64,000 nt of DNA from Actinoplanes subtropicus (GTDB lineage Bacteria > Actinomycetota > Actinomycetes > Mycobacteriales > Micromonosporaceae). The notes under the pieces are model-generated. The model was given only the letters and a program-made list of their open reading frames with translations. It did no database searches and was not told where the DNA came from. Positions 41,005-49,504 of this stretch are shown piece after piece. Numbering within the stretch: the stretch's first letter is position 1; every line of letters begins with the position of its first letter. Where the stretch lies: positions 6,565-70,564 of the forward strand of contig NZ_JOJL01000040.1 in assembly GCF_000721705.1 (NCBI RefSeq), given 5' to 3'. The position numbers and the translations under genes are program-made.

Positions 41005-41873
41005 TACTGGATCTCCGCCTGGGCGACCCGGTAGAACGTCGCGGCGTTCTCGTCCCGGCCGAGCGGTTCGAGGTAGCGCACGGCCGCGTCCCGGGTGGAC
41101 ATGTCGAGCGCCAGGCGCAGCCCGCGTGCGGCCACATAGCCGGGCAGGGTGGCCGGGTCGAAGCCGAACGTCCACGGCTCCCCCGCGCGGCGCACCGCCT
41201 CCGGCCAGTTCCCGGCGTCGAGGGAGCCGTCGAGGACCCGGCTGTCCACGTACGTGAAGATCAAGGAACTGCCGGTGGCGGTCAGCGCGGCGATCCGGCG
41301 CAGCGTGGCGTCGACGGCGGGCTCGTCGAGGTAGTTGGTGACGCCCTCCCACACCACGACGGTCGGCTCGAGCGCCGCGAAACCGGCCGCCAGCAGGGCG
41401 TCGCCGAGGTCCTGGCGCAGCAGGTCGACCGGGACGTAGTGGACGTGCCGGCGCCGCTCGGGGCGGACCGCGCCGCGCACCAGCCGCCGCTTGACCGCCT
41501 GGGTGGCCGGATGGTCGGCCTCGAAGACGGGCACCCGGTCGATGCCGGGCAGGCGGTACGCGCGGCTGTCGTAGCCGGCGCCGAGCAGCAGCACCTGGCG
41601 GGCGCCGTGGGCGAGCGCGGCCACCACCAGGTCGTCGATCAGCCGGGTGCGGGCCACGGCGGACGGGCGCGGCCCGGGCCAGCGCCGGTCGATGAGCCGG
41701 GACAGCCGCAGGCCGACCGGGCGGAGGCGGGCGGCGCGGGCCAGCAGCCGGTAACCCCCGCGCAGGAACCGCACGGCCAGGGGGTCGTCGAAGACCCGGT
41801 CGCGGCCGCGCGCCGTCTCGAGCGCGCGGAACAACGCCACCTGCTCGGCCGTACGGCTCGCCCTGTCGCGCAT
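41004..41873 (-). CDS. Class I methyltransferase of the leucine carboxyl methyltransferase family
   Basis: The 289-residue protein matches bacterial LCM/TIGR00027-type enzymes: SRTAEQVALFRALETAR near the start, the SAM-binding strand VLLLGAGYDSRAYRL, the acidic VFEADHPATQAVKR and VVVWEGVTNYLDE. These enzymes methylate carboxyl groups or small acids; in actinomycetes some serve secondary metabolism. It is first in an operon with a TetR regulator and preceded by a probable operator. Confidence 0.88.
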   Translation of the reverse strand: MRDRASRTAEQVALFRALETARGRDRVFDDPLAVRFLRGGYRLLARAARLRPVGLRLSRLIDRRWPGPRPSAVARTRLIDDLVVAALAHGARQVLLLGAGYDSRAYRLPGIDRVPVFEADHPATQAVKRRLVRGAVRPERRRHVHYVPVDLLRQDLGDALLAAGFAALEPTVVVWEGVTNYLDEPAVDATLRRIAALTATGSSLIFTYVDSRVLDGSLDAGNWPEAVRRAGEPWTFGFDPATLPGYVAARGLRLALDMSTRDAAVRYLEPLGRDENAATFYRVAQAEIQ

Positions 41874-41884
41874 GCGCCGACTCT

Positions 41885-41904
41885 AAATGAACGAGCGTCC
41901 ATTT
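41885..41904. promoter_or_regulatory. Probable TetR operator
   Basis: AAATGAACGAGCGTCCATTT is symmetric at eight of ten positions (AAATG-x-ACG / CGT-x-CATTT). It is an A/T-rich island in GC-rich DNA, 12 bases upstream of the methyltransferase ATG, and has the size and spacing usual for TetR-type repressors. Confidence 0.7.
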
Positions 41905-42006
41905 TTCTAGGGGCGGCCCGTCAAATCGGGGTTGCCAACCGCCGCCGCGGCGAGCAAACCTGGGGCTGTGCCCGCATGCGTCACGTAGCTGGCGAGGAGG
42001 CGGCCC

Positions 42007-42789
42007 ATGCTCAAGGCGCGAATAGTGGTCGGCGCCGACGGTTCCCCCGGATCGGCGCTCGCGGTCCGCTGGGCCGCGGCCGAGGCGCGGCTCCGCGAGG
42101 CGGAGCTGCGGGTGTTCACCGCCTACCATCGCCGAGATCCGCGCCAGCAGCACGACGACGACGCGTCCGCCGTGGTGCACGAGGCGGTGACCCAGGCCCG
42201 GACGATCGCTCCCGGCATCGAGGTACGCGGGCTGGCGATGCCCGGGTACGCCGCTCCGATCCTGCTGCACGCCGCGGAGGAGGCGGCGCTGCTGGTGGTC
42301 GGCGACCGCCGCCGGGGCAGCCTGCCCGGCCAGCCGCTGGGCTCGGTCGGCAGCCAGGTCGCCACGCACGCCCGCGCCTCGGTGGTGGTCGTCCGCGGGC
42401 GGCCGTCCTGCGACGACGGCCCGGTGGTGGTCGGGGTCGACGACGGGCCGGCCACGTCCACGATCATCGGCCGCGCCTTCGAGGAGGCGGCGCTGCGCAA
42501 GACGCCGCTGCTGGCGGTGACGGCCAACGGCCGGTCGTCGCCGGCCGCACAGGCGCTGGGGACGGAGGTGGACCCGCAGCTCGACCCCTGGCGGGAGAAG
42601 TACCCGTCGGTGGAGGTGCTGCGGGAGTACGCGGCGGGCCGGCCGGACAAGGTGCTGGTGCAGCGCTGCCAGGAGGCGCAGCTGGTGGTGGTCGGGCCGC
42701 GCCGGCACGGGTACCAGGGAGTGATGCTGGGGGCGGTCGGGAGCGAGTTGCTGCGGCGGGCGGCCTGCCCGGTGCTGATCGCCCGATAG
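42007..42789 (+). CDS. Universal stress protein, two Usp domains
   Basis: The 260-residue protein contains two UspA folds. The first starts RIVVGADGSPGSALAVRWAAAEA and ends with GSVGSQVATHARASVVVVRG. The second starts VVVGVDDGPATSTIIGRAFEEAA and ends with GAVGSELLRRAACPVLIAR. The G-x2-G-x9-G-(S/T)-type ATP-binding ends are visible in both. Tandem Usp proteins are common in actinomycetes and respond to hypoxia or stress. It is a single gene with its own upstream region. Confidence 0.93.
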   Translation: MLKARIVVGADGSPGSALAVRWAAAEARLREAELRVFTAYHRRDPRQQHDDDASAVVHEAVTQARTIAPGIEVRGLAMPGYAAPILLHAAEEAALLVVGDRRRGSLPGQPLGSVGSQVATHARASVVVVRGRPSCDDGPVVVGVDDGPATSTIIGRAFEEAALRKTPLLAVTANGRSSPAAQALGTEVDPQLDPWREKYPSVEVLREYAAGRPDKVLVQRCQEAQLVVVGPRRHGYQGVMLGAVGSELLRRAACPVLIAR

Positions 42790-42841
42790 TCTCCGGGAAA
42801 TCGGTGGATCGCCCGGGCCGCCGCGGACAGAATGCTGGGCC

Positions 42842-43771
42842 ATGCAGGACAGGCCCGCGGGCGTCACCGAGGCGATGCTGGTCACGGCCCTGCGCGACGG
42901 CTGGGGTATCGACGCCGGCTCGCTGACCTACTTGCCGGTGGGTGCGGGCGGGTACCACTGGCGGGCCGGCGACCGCTGGTTCCTCACGGTCACCGCGGCC
43001 GAGCCGGGGCCGCTCGAACGTGCCCTGCGCACGGCTCAAGCGCTCCGTCACGACGCGGGCCTGACGTTCGTCCTGGCCGCGGAGGGCGCCCCGCTCCGGC
43101 CGGTCGGGCCGGCCCACACGTTGTCGGTGTTCCGGCTGGTCGAGGGGGTGGCGGGCGATTTCGGGCCGCACTCGGCGGACCGGGCCGAGGTCGTCGACCT
43201 GCTCGCGGCACTGCACGGCGCGACGCCGTACGTTCGGGATCTGGCGCCGCCGGACGATCTGCGGCTGCGCGGCCGCGCCGGTTTGGCGGCCGCCTCGGAC
43301 CGGGACTCCTGGGAGGCCACGGGGCCGTATGCCGAGCCCGCGCGTGACCTCCTGGCCGCACACGCCGCGAAGATCGGGCGCTGGCTGTCCGAGCTGGACC
43401 GGCTGGCCGCCGAGATTCCCCCGGCCCGGGTGGTCACGCACGGCGAGCCGCACCCGGCCAACATCCTGACCACCCCCACCGGCAAGCTGCTGATCGACTG
43501 GGACACCGTCCGGATGGCGCCGCCCGAGCGCGACCTGTGGCACCTCACCGACGACCCGTTCGCCGGCGCCGACCCGGCGCAGGACAAGGCCCTGACCCGC
43601 TACGCCGAGGCCACCGGTCACCCGATCTCGGCCGCGGCCCTCGGCTTCTACCGCCTGACCTGGATCCTCGCCGACATCGCGATCTTCGCGGCCGATCTGC
43701 GGGCCCCGCACACCGAGGGCGGCGACGCCGAGGAGGCCCTCAACGCGCTGCACGGTTACCTCGACGACTGA
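42842..43771 (+). CDS. APH-family phosphotransferase (spectinomycin-kinase-like)
   Basis: The 309-residue kinase-like protein shows an N-lobe YLPVGAGGYHWRAGDRWFLTV, a catalytic loop VVTHGEPHPANILTTPTGKLLIDWDTVRMAPPERDLWHL, and a C-lobe RLTWILADIAIFAADL. The GAGGYHW element is reminiscent of APH(9)-type enzymes. It probably phosphorylates a small alcohol; true antibiotic resistance is not established. It lies 52 bases after the universal stress protein gene. Confidence 0.87.
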   Translation: MQDRPAGVTEAMLVTALRDGWGIDAGSLTYLPVGAGGYHWRAGDRWFLTVTAAEPGPLERALRTAQALRHDAGLTFVLAAEGAPLRPVGPAHTLSVFRLVEGVAGDFGPHSADRAEVVDLLAALHGATPYVRDLAPPDDLRLRGRAGLAAASDRDSWEATGPYAEPARDLLAAHAAKIGRWLSELDRLAAEIPPARVVTHGEPHPANILTTPTGKLLIDWDTVRMAPPERDLWHLTDDPFAGADPAQDKALTRYAEATGHPISAAALGFYRLTWILADIAIFAADLRAPHTEGGDAEEALNALHGYLDD

Positions 43772-43814
43772 TAACGTGTCCGGGTCCGTGACTTCACGCG
43801 AGGAGGTGAGACCC

Positions 43815-43874
43815 ATGAAGGCACCACGCACGTGGGTGCTCCCCACCGGCGTCACGGTCGGGCGACAGGCATAG
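43815..43874 (+). CDS. 19-codon leader ORF
   Basis: AGGAGGTGAG directly precedes ATG 43815, the best ribosome site in the neighbourhood. The frame encodes MKAPRTWVLPTGVTVGRQA and stops at TAG 43874, 50 bases before the hydrolase gene. A strong site in front of such a short frame suggests a translated leader or upstream ORF that couples or regulates the downstream gene, or a bioactive small peptide. No attenuator hairpin is evident. Confidence 0.45.
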   Translation: MKAPRTWVLPTGVTVGRQA

Positions 43875-43924
43875 GGGTCGCCGGGAGCGCCACCTTCGCG
43901 GCTCTCCCGAAAGGCACTGAATCC

Positions 43925-44698
43925 ATGCATTGCGTACGTTTCATGGCCGAGTCCTCGTCCGCCGGCGTGCTCGAGCGCGACTTCCTGGTCGGCGAGGTCC
44001 CCGGGGTCCTGTGGTCGCCCGCGTCCGCCCTCGGTGGCGCACCGCTGGTGTTGATGGGCCACGGCGGCGGCCTGCACAAGAAGACCCCGGCCCAGGCCGC
44101 CCGGGCTCGTGACATGGTCACGAGCTGGGGATTCCACGTGGCCGCGATCGACGCGCCGGGGCACGGCGAGCGACCGCGCACGGCGGCCGACGACCGGGCC
44201 CGCACCGACATGCGCTCGGCGATGGCCGCCGGCGATCACGAGCGCTTCAAGGCGGTCAGCATCGGCTACACCAGGTCGCTGGCCGCCCGGGCCGTCCCCG
44301 AGTGGCGGGCGACCCTGGACGCCCTGCAGCGGTTGCCGTCGATCGGCCCGGATGCCCCGATCGGTTACGGCGGCGGCGTCTCGATGGGCACCGCGATCGG
44401 CATCCCGCTGACCGCGGTCGAACCGCGCATCTCCGCGGCCATCTTCGGCGCCGGCTTCTTCGTGTACGAGGACCTGCTGGCGGCCGCCCGGCGGATCACG
44501 GTCCCGATCCAGTATCTGGTGCCCTGGGACGACGAGTTCGTGACCCGTGAGTCGGCGTTCGAGTTGTTCGACGCCTTCGCTGCTCGGGAGAAGACGTTGC
44601 ACGCCAACCCGGGCGATCACCGCCGCATCCGCTGGATCGGGCTCGACAACGAGTTCCTCCCCCGCCACCTGGGCCGGGCGACCGCCCCGACGGCCTGA
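43925..44698 (+). CDS. Alpha/beta hydrolase (dienelactone-hydrolase-like)
   Basis: The 257-residue protein has a hydrolase core: PLVLMGHGGGLHKK (oxyanion loop), AAIDAPGHGER, nucleophile region GYGGGVSMGTAIGIPL, an acidic VPWDDEFV and a late His in NPGDHRRIRW. The G-x-S-x-G elbow with a following His fits a Ser hydrolase. The start is ATG 43925 after GAAAGG; MAESSSAG at 43943 is an alternative. It may be translated after the 19-codon leader. The substrate is unknown. Confidence 0.8.
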   Translation: MHCVRFMAESSSAGVLERDFLVGEVPGVLWSPASALGGAPLVLMGHGGGLHKKTPAQAARARDMVTSWGFHVAAIDAPGHGERPRTAADDRARTDMRSAMAAGDHERFKAVSIGYTRSLAARAVPEWRATLDALQRLPSIGPDAPIGYGGGVSMGTAIGIPLTAVEPRISAAIFGAGFFVYEDLLAAARRITVPIQYLVPWDDEFVTRESAFELFDAFAAREKTLHANPGDHRRIRWIGLDNEFLPRHLGRATAPTA

Positions 44699-44705
44699 TC
44701 GGATC

Positions 44706-44925
44706 TGATCGGTGTCGGCGTCCGGCCGCGCGCCGGACGGATCGCCCCGGTGAACAGACCTGATCGGGGTCGGCGTGCGGCCGCGCGCCGGACGGATCAC
44801 CCCGGTGAACAGACCTGATCGGGGTCGGCGTGCGGCCGCGCGCCGGACGGATCGCCCCGGTGAACAGACCAGATCGGGGTCGGCGGCCGGCCGCGCGCCG
44901 GATGCCGGCCCCGGTGATCGCTTGC
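44706..44925. repeat. 55-bp tandem repeat, four units, in a convergent gap
   Basis: Units start with (T/A)GATCGGKGTCGGCG at 44706, 44761, 44816 and 44871 and contain GGCCGCGCGCCGGA and CCCCGGTGAACAGACC. The first three are nearly identical and the fourth diverges after its first third. The array fills most of the 315-bp interval between the hydrolase and the damaged LysR gene. No gene is seen in the remainder. Confidence 0.9.
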
Positions 44926-45013
44926 GATCAGCGTTGCGACATCGCCGCGATCGAGCGGGTGGCGATTGCGGCGCGGGTTCAGCAGCCGATCCCGATCGGT
45001 TCGGGTCAGCGCT

Positions 45014-45891
45014 TCAGCGCTGCGACCGGGCGCGCTCCAGCAGGTGACGACGACAGGCGCGGGCCGCCGGGGAGAGCGGGCGATCGCGCCGGTGCATCAG
45101 GGCGATCGGCGGGTGCGGGATCGCCGGGCGCGGCTGTGCGTCACGATCGGCGGGCCGGGGCGGGTCGCGGCCGATCGCGCCAGCAGCGCCACGCCGACGC
45201 CGGCGGCGACCAGGTCGCGGATCGCCATGGCGCTGGACGCCTCGAACGGGATCCGCGGAATGAACCCGGCCGCCGACGCCGCCGTCCGCAGGATCTGATG
45301 CAGGCCGCTGCCCGCGGGCAAGCAGACGAACAGCTCGTCGCGCAGGTCGGCCAGCGACGTCACCGGCCGGTGGCCGGGCGGCAACGCCAGCACCAGATGC
45401 TCATCGGCGATCCGGCGCGCGCCGAACCGATCGGGCAGGTCCGCATGCCGCGGGCCGATCACCAGGTCGGTCTCGCCGGCGTCCAGGGCGGCCAGCAACC
45501 CCGCGATCAGATCCGATCGCAGCGACAGGTCCACGCCCGGATGCCGGTCGTGGAAGCCGGCCAGCGCCGCCGCCAGCGGGAAGTCGCCGAGAACGGCCGT
45601 CGCCCCGAGCGTCACCCGGCCGCGCAGGACCGCCGTCAACTCGGTCAGGTCCGATCGGGCGCCGGCCAGTTCCGACTGGATGCGATCGTATCGGGCCAGC
45701 AGCATCTCCCCGGCCTGGGTGAGCGTCACCCGGCGGGTGGTGCGGGCGAACAGCGGCACCCCGAGCTCCGCCTCGAGGGAGCGGACCTGAGCGGAAACGG
45801 CCGATTGCGCCAGCCGCAGGTGTTCCGCCGCCCGGGTGAAGCCGCCCTGCCGCGCGACCGCGGCGAACGTGTCCAGCTGCCGGAATTCCAT
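45014..45891 (-). pseudogene. LysR-family regulator with C-terminal frameshift
   Basis: ATG 45891 starts a standard LysR protein: HTH MEFRQLDTFAAVARQGGFTRAAEHLRLAQSAVSAQVRSLEAELG and the effector domain. In this frame it ends early at 45097 after VTHSRARRSRTRRSP. The expected family C-terminus (RRDRPLSPAARACRRHLLERARSQR) is present in another frame up to a TGA at 45014. The intact protein would be about 291 residues, so one base seems to have been lost near 45115-45135. It is divergent from the aldo/keto reductase it probably regulated. A sequencing error is also possible. Confidence 0.75.
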
Positions 45892-45970
45892 GGATTCATC
45901 GTGCACCGCGCTGAATGCGTACGCGAAACGGACTTGGACCTTGCCGGTCGCGGCGACGAGGCTGGACCGT

Positions 45971-46948
45971 ATGGAACAACGGAAACTCGGTGGTTTGACC
46001 TGCTCGGCGGTCGGGTTCGGGTGCATGGGCCTGTCTCAGGCCTACGGCCCGGCGGACGAGGACGCGTCGGTGCTGGCGATCCGGACCGCGCTGGACGCCG
46101 GCGTGACCCTGCTCGACACGGCGATGAGCTACGGCGCGGGGCACAACGAGCGGCTGGTCGGCCGCGCGATCGCGGGGCGCCGGGAGGAGGTGGTGCTGGC
46201 GACGAAGTTCGGCATCGTGCGCACCGATCAGGGCGTCGGCCTGGACGCGCACCCGGACCGCGTCGCCGGCTACTGCGACGCCTCGCTGCAGCGGCTGGGC
46301 GTGGCGGTGATCGATCTGTACTACCTGCACCGGGTCGATCCGGACGTGCCCCTGGCCGAAACGATCGGCGCGATGGCGTCTCTGGTCGAGGCCGGGAAGG
46401 TTCGCCACCTCGGGCTGTCCGAGGTGAGCCCGGCCCAGATCGAGGAGGCGAAAGCGGTCCATCCGATCGCCGCGATCGAATTCGAGTGGTCGCTGTCCTG
46501 GCGGGAACCGGAGGACGACGTGGTGCCGGCGGCGCGGGCGGCGGGCGCGGGCCTGGTGCCCTACAGCCCCCTCGGCCGGGGCCTGCTGACCGGGAAGCTG
46601 CCGACCGGGCCGTTCGCGCCCGGCGACTTCCGCGCCACCGACGGCCGGTTCGCCGGCGACGCGCTCGACCGGAATCTGACCCTGGTGGGCGAGCTGACCC
46701 GGATCGCCGAGAAGCGCGGCGTCACCACCGGTCAGCTGGCGCTGGCGTGGTTGCTGGCCCGCGGCCGGGACGTGGTGCCGATCCCGGGCACCCGCAACCA
46801 CGCCCGGGTCGCCGAGAACGCGGCCGCCGCCGACATCACGCTGTCCGCGGACGACCTGGCGACGCTGGAGGCCGCCGCCCCGCGCGGGGCGTGGACCGGC
46901 GATCGCCGTTCCTTCGCGGCCCACGGCACGACCCGGACGACCGCCTAG
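45971..46948 (+). CDS. Aldo/keto reductase
   Basis: The 325-residue reductase has catalytic residues Asp49, Tyr54 (DTAMSYGAG), Lys79 (LATKFGI) and His120 (YYLHRVDP). Its phosphate-binding end contains VVPIPGTRNHARVAENAAA, typical of the YakC/pyridoxal-reductase-like branch. The ATG at 45971 is used. It is divergent from the frameshifted LysR gene, with a 79-bp shared interval, a common arrangement for LysR control. The substrate is unknown. Confidence 0.92.
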   Translation: MEQRKLGGLTCSAVGFGCMGLSQAYGPADEDASVLAIRTALDAGVTLLDTAMSYGAGHNERLVGRAIAGRREEVVLATKFGIVRTDQGVGLDAHPDRVAGYCDASLQRLGVAVIDLYYLHRVDPDVPLAETIGAMASLVEAGKVRHLGLSEVSPAQIEEAKAVHPIAAIEFEWSLSWREPEDDVVPAARAAGAGLVPYSPLGRGLLTGKLPTGPFAPGDFRATDGRFAGDALDRNLTLVGELTRIAEKRGVTTGQLALAWLLARGRDVVPIPGTRNHARVAENAAAADITLSADDLATLEAAAPRGAWTGDRRSFAAHGTTRTTA

Positions 46949-46985
46949 ATCCGACCGTCCGGAATGACGCCTTCTGTTCGTCAAG

Positions 46986-47015
46986 ATGTCGAAGCCGGGG
47001 CGGCAGCTTCGACGT
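46986..47015. promoter_or_regulatory. Hairpin upstream of the DUF899 gene
   Basis: GTCGAAGC (46988-46995) pairs perfectly with GCTTCGAC (47006-47013) around a ten-base loop; outer AT/GT pairs extend it. It lies about 25 bases before the DUF899 start and could be an operator palindrome or a leader hairpin. Which it is cannot be told from sequence. Confidence 0.45.
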
Positions 47016-47038
47016 CCCGGCGAGGAAGGGAGTCAGCC

Positions 47039-47803
47039 ATGACCACGAACGAACTCTCCGGGCGGCCGCCGATCGTCGGCCTGGACACCTGGCAGGCCGC
47101 CCGGGACGAGTTGCTGATCCGGGAGAAGGCGCACACCCGCGAGGGCGACGCGATCGCCGCGGCGCGTCGCCGGCTGCCCATGGCCGAGATCGACGGCGGC
47201 GTCGAGGTCGTCGGCCCGGACGGCCCGGTGCCGTTCCGGGACCTGTTCCAGGGCCGCGACGAACTGCTGGTCTATCAGCACATGTGGCACGACGGCGCGC
47301 CGCACCAGGGGCAGTGCGAGGGCTGCACGGTGGCGGCCTGGCATCTGCGGGACGCCACCTACCTGAACGCGCGCGGGGTGTCCTTCGCCGTGCTCACCCC
47401 TGGCCGGTGGGACGAGGTGGCCCCGTTCGTCGCGTTCATGGGGTACACCCAGCCGTGGTATTCGGTACGCGACGCGCCGGCGCCGGTCGGCGGCGACATG
47501 GGCTATTTCAGTTGCTTCCTGCGCGACGGCGAGCGCGTGTTCCTCACCTACCGCACGACCGGCCGGGGCACCGAGCCGGCCAGCGGGTCGTTCGCCCTGC
47601 TCGACATGACGCCGTACGGCCGGCGCGAGGCGTGGCAGGTCAGCCCGGAAGGCTGGCCCAAGGGTGAGGCACCCTGCTGGTACTGGCGTGCCGACGCGGA
47701 CGGCACGCCCACCTGGGGCCCGACCAGCCGCCCGGCACCCCAGTGGACTCGTCCGGGAGCAACCCCGGAGACAACCCTCGGCCGGACCGGCACACACCGC
47801 TGA
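47039..47803 (+). CDS. DUF899-family thioredoxin-like protein
   Basis: The 254-residue protein matches DUF899: TWQAARDELLIREKAHTREGDAIAAARRRLPM, FRDLFQGRDELLVYQHMWH, a QCEGCTVAAWHL site whose CEGC resembles a CxxC redox centre, and a C-terminal SFALLDMTPYGRRE. Proteins of this family have a thioredoxin-like fold and unclear redox roles. A GAGGAAGGGAG ribosome site supports ATG 47039. A strong hairpin follows the gene. Confidence 0.85.
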   Translation: MTTNELSGRPPIVGLDTWQAARDELLIREKAHTREGDAIAAARRRLPMAEIDGGVEVVGPDGPVPFRDLFQGRDELLVYQHMWHDGAPHQGQCEGCTVAAWHLRDATYLNARGVSFAVLTPGRWDEVAPFVAFMGYTQPWYSVRDAPAPVGGDMGYFSCFLRDGERVFLTYRTTGRGTEPASGSFALLDMTPYGRREAWQVSPEGWPKGEAPCWYWRADADGTPTWGPTSRPAPQWTRPGATPETTLGRTGTHR

Positions 47804-47835
47804 CCCGGACACGTCCACCGACGACGTCCCCGGCG

Positions 47836-47874
47836 CCGGCGTCCCGACCCGGGCCTGCCGGGTCGGGACGCCGG
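47836..47874. terminator. Bidirectional terminator hairpin
   Basis: CCGGCGTCCCGACCCG (47836-47851) is the exact reverse complement of CGGGTCGGGACGCCGG (47859-47874) with a seven-base loop. This perfect 16-bp stem sits between convergent genes and should terminate both transcripts. Confidence 0.85.
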
Positions 47875-47885
47875 CCGGTCGTCGG

Positions 47886-48338
47886 TTACTTGCCGCAGTT
47901 CGGTGCGGGCGGCACGTTCACGAACGCGTCGATGGTCTCGCCGGTCGACTGGCTGACCGCGTGGACCGTCATGTGCTGGGTGCCGGGCTGGTTCGGCGCG
48001 GCGTGCACCTCGCGAACGCCGATTTTCGGCGGGGTCCCGTGGGGCCCGGAGACCGAGGGCTGGTCGAAGAAGACTGTCCCGTTGTCGGCGAACGTCACTT
48101 GCCACACCTGACCGGCCGGCACATTGATCTCGAATTCCTCACCCTCCACCAACGAGCCGCCCGGCCCGTCGTCGTCGTGCTTGGATTTCAAGGTGTAGGA
48201 ACTGCCGAGGGTTCCCACTCCGCTGGTGGAAACCTCGGGTCCGCACGGCCGCCCGCCGGCCGACGCCGGCCCGGCGAAGGCCAGTGCGCCGCCGATCACA
48301 CCCGCCGCCAGCATTCCCGCCACGAACGCTCTCCGCAT
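47886..48338 (-). CDS. Small secreted protein
   Basis: The 150-residue precursor has the signal peptide MRRAFVAGMLAAGVIGGALAF with an ASA site, and a beta-rich mature part with Cys at both ends (GGRPCGPE, APNCGK), likely disulfide-bonded. An AAGGAGGAGA ribosome site precedes ATG 48338. The middle (WQVTFADNGTVFFDQPS...HMTVHAVSQST) is not a known enzyme. Export to the cell surface or medium is the only safe statement. Confidence 0.75.
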   Translation of the reverse strand: MRRAFVAGMLAAGVIGGALAFAGPASAGGRPCGPEVSTSGVGTLGSSYTLKSKHDDDGPGGSLVEGEEFEINVPAGQVWQVTFADNGTVFFDQPSVSGPHGTPPKIGVREVHAAPNQPGTQHMTVHAVSQSTGETIDAFVNVPPAPNCGK

Positions 48339-48424
48339 CCGTCTCCTCCTTGGTCCGCATGTTTCGAACTGTCTCCAGGAGGTACGCCGCGGGTTACACC
48401 AGTCCGACGAAATGAGATGGCCGG

Positions 48425-48826
48425 CTAGGCCCGGCCCGCGGAGAAGCGGACGTGCTCGAACGGGATCGATTTGTAGGCCAGGGTGGCCCCGGCGGCGGCC
48501 AGCGCGAGTGGCCCGCCGACCCACAGCCACAGCGGCTCGTCCACGCCGTCGACCGCGAGCACGATCACCGCCTGGACCGTCAAGATCAAGAACCCCACCG
48601 AGGCGTACGTGTAGACCCGCGCCCGGAACCGGCGCGCCGCCGGCCGCCGCTTGATCGCCTGCACGCCCGGGTTCTGCGCCATCCACTCCTCGGCGAGCGA
48701 CACCGGCACGCCGCGCAGGTAGACGCCGCCGCCCCGCACCGGCGCGGTCGTGCCCACCGCACCGTCCGTCATGGACAGCCGCGGCACGACCTCGGCCGGC
48801 ACCAGCAGGTTGACCCGCTCCGACAT
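48425..48826 (-). CDS. Small membrane protein
   Basis: The 133-residue protein has a soluble N-terminal half (MSERVNLLVPAEVVPRLSM..., YLRGVPVSLAEEWMAQNPGVQAIKRR) and two membrane helices near 70-115 (YASVGFLILTVQAVIVLAV; LWLWVGGPLALAAAGATLAY). The ATG at 48826 is preceded by GGGGGCGGGG; a TTG at 48838 is less likely. The family is not recognised. It lies between a secreted protein and a flavin-fold protein on the same strand. Confidence 0.7.
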   Translation of the reverse strand: MSERVNLLVPAEVVPRLSMTDGAVGTTAPVRGGGVYLRGVPVSLAEEWMAQNPGVQAIKRRPAARRFRARVYTYASVGFLILTVQAVIVLAVDGVDEPLWLWVGGPLALAAAGATLAYKSIPFEHVRFSAGRA

Positions 48827-48889
48827 CCCCGCCCCCAAAAGATCACCGGCCGAGCGGAGACTACTGCCTAGATCAACGTACGTCCATAG

Positions 48890-49417
48890 TCACGAGGGCG
48901 ATACTCCGCGTCGACTGAGCACCTCGAGGCGGTCCGAGGCGTACCCGACCATCCAATGCGGGCGCAACCGGTACATCCGGACGTCCTCCCCCCAGCTCAG
49001 CGGCGAACTGTCGTAGTACGCCGTCCAGTGCTCGAGGGTCTCCTTCCAGCCGTCGTCATCGGGCTGGATCCGCTCCGCCCGCCCGTGGCTGAACACGGCG
49101 AACTCCTCGCCGTCGATGTGCGCCACGCTGACCGCCGGCCGGCGTTCCAGGTGCCGGGCCTTGGCGGCCGCCCCCGCGGTGCTGAAGGTCCAGGTGGCGT
49201 GGAGGAAGTGCCCGTCCAGCGCGCTGATCCGCGGCTCGCCGCGGGCCGTCACGGTGGCGACGCTGAGCACCTTCATGCCGGTGAGCAGCCCGGTCAGATC
49301 CTCGGCGGTGAGGGTCCGGCCGGCGTGCACGATGTTGCGCAGGTGGCTGGTCGCACCCGCGTGCGACCGGTCGAGGAGGAGCTGCAGCGCGGCGATCTCT
49401 TCGGCGTTCTCCAGCAT
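48890..49417 (-). CDS. Pyridoxamine 5'-phosphate oxidase-fold protein
   Basis: The 175-residue protein has the split-barrel flavin fold of PNPOx-like proteins: VLSVATVTARGEPRISALDGHFLHATWTFSTA, RHLERRPAVSVAHIDGEEFAVFSHGRAERI and a C-terminal VRMYRLRPHWMVGYAS. Such proteins bind FMN, F420 or heme, and many actinomycete members reduce small substrates with F420. The residues needed for B6 oxidation are not evident, so the cofactor and reaction are uncertain. Confidence 0.8.
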   Translation of the reverse strand: MLENAEEIAALQLLLDRSHAGATSHLRNIVHAGRTLTAEDLTGLLTGMKVLSVATVTARGEPRISALDGHFLHATWTFSTAGAAAKARHLERRPAVSVAHIDGEEFAVFSHGRAERIQPDDDGWKETLEHWTAYYDSSPLSWGEDVRMYRLRPHWMVGYASDRLEVLSRRGVSPS

Positions 49418-49504
49418 GACCTCAACGTAGTCCCGCGGCGGCGGCCAGTCACCGGCTGTCGACCGCCGGAGCGCCCGGCGCGCGCCCCGGTGAGCCGGCC
49501 GGTC

